DNA from: Nitrospirota bacterium
Lineage (GTDB): Bacteria > Nitrospirota > Thermodesulfovibrionia > SZUA-242
Length of the DNA stretch: 38,244 nucleotides
Assembly (NCBI GenBank): GCA_027021335.1
Contig: JALUUO010000067.1
Coordinates: forward strand, 1-38,244
Direction of reading: 5' to 3'
Below are positions 36,042-38,244 of this stretch, piece by piece; position 1 is the stretch's first letter, and every line of letters begins with the position of its first letter. The notes beneath the pieces are model-generated. The model was not told where the DNA came from. It ran no database searches and saw only the letters and a list, made by a program, of their open reading frames with translations. Both the position numbers and the translations under genes were made by a program.

Positions 36042-36079
36042 AAAAAAATCCCCAAACTCAGACCATGAGCTTGGGGATT
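36042..36079 (-). terminator. Intrinsic terminator of cobalamin riboswitch 2
   Basis: On the minus strand AATCCCCAAGCTCA pairs with TGAGTTTGGGGATT (one G-T pair) around TGGTC, followed by TTTTTTT. Its stem base matches that of the terminator at 34966-35005. It lies between the aptamer and cbtB. Confidence 0.9.
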
Positions 36080-36149
36080 GTCCCTTTTTTTAATCCACAA
36101 ACGTTTTTAGCAATCTTGGTTCCACGAAGATCGCAACAATTCTAATATC

Positions 36150-36310
36150 TACAGGCAGGTCTTCTGGTTTTCAGATCAATCTACTTGCCACGCCTTCCCA
36201 CCCAGTTTTAACTGAATAGTGACTTTTTGCGGCTTTCGTCCCTGATTACAGCGGCGGGCCCACTCCAGATTTTCACTGGATTCCCTATTATTCTTTTGCA
36301 AGAACCTGTG
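36150..36310 (-). promoter_or_regulatory. Cobalamin riboswitch 2
   Basis: The minus strand shows the ordered B12 aptamer elements: CCAGTGAAAATCTGGAGTGG, GCCCGCCGCTGTAATCAGGG, GACGAAAGCCGCAAAAAGTC, ACTATTCAGT, GGGAAGGCGTGGCAAG and CCAGAAGACCTGCCTGT. ACAGGT/ACCTGC-type pairing closes P1. It is a close relative of riboswitch 1, about 1.05 kb away. Confidence 0.95.
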
Positions 36311-36318
36311 ATTTTTAA

Positions 36319-36348
36319 AGTATAGTTGCCCGTTGATAAAAATGTCAA
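36319..36348 (-). promoter_or_regulatory. Sigma70 promoter for the riboswitch 2 / cbtB unit
   Basis: On the minus strand a perfect TTGACA (36343-36348) and TATACT (36319-36324) are 18 bases apart. The expected start site is just before the P1 helix of riboswitch 2, which supports both calls. Confidence 0.75.
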
Positions 36349-36376
36349 TAGCCCCGCCATGTTATACACTGAATGC

Positions 36377-36404
36377 TTGACTTTACATATTGAAATGGTA
36401 TCCT
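36377..36404 (+). promoter_or_regulatory. Possible promoter for the small Cys-rich gene
   Basis: TTGACT (36377-36382) and TATCCT (36399-36404) are 16 bases apart on the plus strand, about 75 bases before the 59-residue gene. The -10 is weak. Confidence 0.35.
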
Positions 36405-36479
36405 TTAATTATGTGGGGGATAATATTTTTGCTCCTGCGGTTTACTTCGCGATTTTTAGGCCAAGGAGATTAATACCTA

Positions 36480-36659
36480 ATGAATATAAATGAAGAGGAT
36501 AGAAAATCTTGTAAGATGTGCGGAAAAAGGCTCATAGAAAAAGAAATGTTCGGAAAAATTGAAAACGAAGGCAAAATTTACTATGCCTGTTGTCAAATAT
36601 GTTATGAGCTGCTTACCGGAAAACCTTTTAGTGGTAATCCTGAAATTAAGTTCAAATAA
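36480..36659 (+). CDS. Small Cys-rich protein, TRASH/zinc-ribbon-like
   Basis: This 59-residue protein begins MNINEEDRKSCKMCGKRLIE and has the pattern CxxC (residues 11-14), then GKIYYACCQICYELL with CCxxC (about 37-41). A CxxC followed by an aromatic GKxYY and CCxxC resembles the TRASH metal-binding knuckle found in heavy-metal sensors and chaperones. AAGGAG lies 11 bases upstream of the ATG. It is divergent from the cobalamin-regulated cbtB unit and may bind a metal. No closer identification is possible by eye. Confidence 0.65.
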   Translation: MNINEEDRKSCKMCGKRLIEKEMFGKIENEGKIYYACCQICYELLTGKPFSGNPEIKFK

Positions 36660-36773
36660 CCCCGCCTAAAAAATCTATCGCTATATTTTAAAGTAAGGAC
36701 CGGTCCCAAAATAACTTGTTTTCAAAAGTACATTTTGGAGAAGAGTGAAACTGCATTTTAAAAGGAGAATACT

Positions 36774-37703
36774 ATGCAAGGAACAAATATTAAAGGACTC
36801 AAGCTCACTAAAGTAATTGACGGTGATACTGTCAAGGTCGAAATCAATGGTGAAGTTGAATCACTCCGTCTTGCCTCCCTTGATACTGAGGAAAGCTGGG
36901 CCGGCGGCTCAAAGCCGGTAACAAATGCAGGTAAACTTGCATCCGCTTGGGCTAAGAACTACTTTGGAGTGGAAAAAGACGGTTTTCCGGCTGCAGGCGC
37001 CGAAATTAAAGTGGATATAGAATTTGATACAAATGATCCGGTTAATGTTTGCCTGCAAAAGCACAGAGGAAACTATGGAAGGTTGATCTGCTACGTATAT
37101 AAAGATGGAGCGAACTATAATCTTGAAGCAGTGAAGACCGGATGGAGCCCATATTTTGTAAAGTACGGCCGTTCCCGCCTTTATCATAACGAATTCATGT
37201 CTGCTGAAGCAGCTGCACAGGCCAAAGCTGCTGCGATCTGGAATTCTGAGACAAACGCCGGGGGCAAAACCCGTAACTATGAGGAGCTGGTGCCATGGTG
37301 GCACCTTCGGGAAAGCATTGTGCAGGACTTCAGAAAGTTTGGACTCCAGTCAGGAGTTCAATCCGTTAGGCTTGATTATGAAAACATAGTCGAGGCAGCA
37401 AAAAACGGCAATAAAATAACTGTCTTCTGTGACCTGCAGGGTGGAATAAACAAACGGCCTGGCAGTGGAGCCTTAATTTATGCAGGCTCGATCAAACATA
37501 AGTTCAATCTCTGGATTCCAGATCGCGAGTCGGCGCCTTCCCAACACATTCTGAGCCTTATAGAAAAGCGGTACTCTGGCAAAGGCCGCGGATATGTTTA
37601 TGTTACGGGCAAGGCAAGTCTCTACCCTCAAAACGAAAACGGCAAACCGCAGATCGTACTTACTGATGCCGCACAACTTTCAGACCTGCCGCCTGGCATG
37701 TAA
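36774..37703 (+). CDS. Staphylococcal-nuclease-domain protein with C-terminal extension
   Basis: The 309-residue protein has an SNase-like OB-fold at about residues 8-155: KVIDGDTVKV (Asp18), LRLASLDTEE (Arg32, Asp37, Glu40) and NYGRLICYVYKDG (Arg103). These match the calcium-binding and catalytic residues of staphylococcal nuclease (D21, R35, D40, E43, R87), so a calcium-dependent nuclease is likely. The C-terminal part (about 200-305, ITVFCDLQGGI...GRGYVYVTGKASLYPQNENG) looks like a second OB-type nucleic-acid-binding fold. There is no signal peptide, which is unusual for a secreted nuclease, so it may act in the cytoplasm. AAAGGAGAA precedes the ATG. Confidence 0.82.
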   Translation: MQGTNIKGLKLTKVIDGDTVKVEINGEVESLRLASLDTEESWAGGSKPVTNAGKLASAWAKNYFGVEKDGFPAAGAEIKVDIEFDTNDPVNVCLQKHRGNYGRLICYVYKDGANYNLEAVKTGWSPYFVKYGRSRLYHNEFMSAEAAAQAKAAAIWNSETNAGGKTRNYEELVPWWHLRESIVQDFRKFGLQSGVQSVRLDYENIVEAAKNGNKITVFCDLQGGINKRPGSGALIYAGSIKHKFNLWIPDRESAPSQHILSLIEKRYSGKGRGYVYVTGKASLYPQNENGKPQIVLTDAAQLSDLPPGM

Positions 37704-37731
37704 TACAACGCCTAAAGTCAGAAATGTCCTG

Positions 37732-37768
37732 GGGCTGGTTCTACTTGGACATCTTATAGAACTAGCCC
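37732..37768. terminator. Hairpin between convergent SNase and cupin genes
   Basis: GGGCTGGTTCTA and TAGAACTAGCCC form a 12-base stem with one G-T pair around a 13-base loop, ending exactly at the cupin stop codon. It can fold from either strand. T-runs are weak, so it is a probable bidirectional terminator. Confidence 0.55.
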
Positions 37769-38086
37769 TTAAAAAGGCGGAGCGATCGTTACCAGTATCC
37801 GCATGTCTGTTTCTGCTTTTACGCCATGTGGCTCATTAATTTCGGAAACTAAAATATCTCCAGCTTCGGCTGGTATTGCAAGACTTTTTTCTCCCAGGAA
37901 CTCTCCTTTTCCATCTATTACATGAATACTTACCTGGCCGTCTGTAGGATGAGAATGAACAGGAAAAATCTGTCCGGCTTTAAGGTTGAAATTCAGTATT
38001 CTGAAGTATGGGGAATCATGCAGCAGAAAACGTTTGAACGCCTTGTCATCAAATGTTTTTGTTTCTCTTAAATTAATCGTTTTCAT
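37769..38086 (-). CDS. Small cupin-domain protein
   Basis: This 105-residue protein is a single cupin barrel. Cupin motif 1 is FPVHSHPTDGQVSIHVIDGKG (His44, His46, Gln51, with His55) and motif 2 is AGDILVSEINEPHGVKA with the third metal-binding His. Such small cupins bind a metal and are often sensors, isomerases or dioxygenase-like proteins; the substrate is unknown. GAGAGAGG lies before the ATG. It starts 15 bases after the lgt stop on the same strand, so the two are probably in one operon. Confidence 0.8.
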   Translation of the reverse strand: MKTINLRETKTFDDKAFKRFLLHDSPYFRILNFNLKAGQIFPVHSHPTDGQVSIHVIDGKGEFLGEKSLAIPAEAGDILVSEINEPHGVKAETDMRILVTIAPPF

Positions 38087-38101
38087 TTTACCTCTCTCTA
38101 A

Positions 38102-38244
38102 TTAATGGATGCATTTTCCTGCCTTTTGCCTCCACATAAATAACATTACTGAGACAATGAACAGAGGGATGGAAAGCCATTGCCCCATGGTTAGACCTGA
38201 TTGTAATGTTTGATACTCTTTAAAAAACTCTACCATAAAACGTG
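38102..38244 (-). CDS. lgt: Prolipoprotein diacylglyceryl transferase, C-terminal fragment (cut by window edge)
   Basis: The 47 visible codons read RFMVEFFKEYQTLQ, then GLTMGQWLSIPLFIVSVMLF, and end at GKCIH. This matches the C-terminal signature of Lgt (R-F-x-x-E-F ... L-T-x-G-Q-x-L-S-I-P) followed by the last membrane helix. Lgt attaches diacylglycerol to the lipobox cysteine of prolipoproteins in the inner membrane. The N-terminal part is outside the window. Confidence 0.85.
   Translation of the reverse strand, partial: RFMVEFFKEYQTLQSGLTMGQWLSIPLFIVSVMLFMWRQKAGKCIH

Overview
This 38.2 kb window looks like a chromosomal segment of an anaerobic Desulfobacterota (deltaproteobacterial) organism. 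The evidence is the gene set and order (leuB-asd; pdxJ-acpS-nnrD/E; a PHP-domain phosphatase followed by a TPR protein; ClpC with a UVR motif; rpmI-rplT-pheS-pheT), the many chemosensory and two-component proteins, a c-di-GMP-I riboswitch in front of a large Ig/FN3 surface protein, and a moderate GC content. The genus cannot be fixed from the sequence alone. I saw no rRNA, tRNA, CRISPR array, complete insertion sequence or prophage.

Layout. At 1-270 (-) lies the N-terminus of a cysteine desulfurase, whose promoter overlaps an IscR-type box. At 487-3543 (+) a YeiH-family transporter is paired with a HAMP/GAF histidine kinase. At 3784-7717 (+) is rpmI-rplT-pheS-pheT, preceded by a nested RNA hairpin; infC is not upstream, and pheT lacks its usual N-terminal tRNA-binding insert. 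At 7723-9767 are cheV (-) and a divergent sulfotransferase. At 9788-12841 (-) a 1017-residue FN3/Big_5 protein sits behind a terminator and a c-di-GMP-I riboswitch. At 13310-15458 (+) is leuB-asd. At 15533-20517 (-) are a NIT-domain chemoreceptor and clpC. At 20895-26536 (+) is pdxJ-acpS-nnrDE-PhoR-like kinase-MacA-like adaptor. At 26753-28194 (+) are a PHP phosphatase and a TPR membrane protein.

The most unusual part is 28236-36350, all on the minus strand. Two cobalamin riboswitches, each followed by a nearly identical intrinsic terminator, head two transcription units. The upstream unit is cbtB plus an unrecognised 4-TM protein. The downstream unit is an outer-membrane porin-like protein with a diverged heavy-metal-binding motif, a secreted YVTN beta-propeller, a CusB-like adaptor that lacks exactly the lipoyl/helical-hairpin part, and a full-length CusA-type RND pump that keeps the three-methionine Cu/Ag site. 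No TolC-type outer-membrane factor is present. I infer a B12-responsive envelope metal-transport system of unusual architecture, linked to cobalt supply or to metal discrimination. A small CxxC...CCxxC protein lies next to it, transcribed divergently.

The window closes with an SNase-domain protein (+), a small cupin (-) and the C-terminus of lgt (-).
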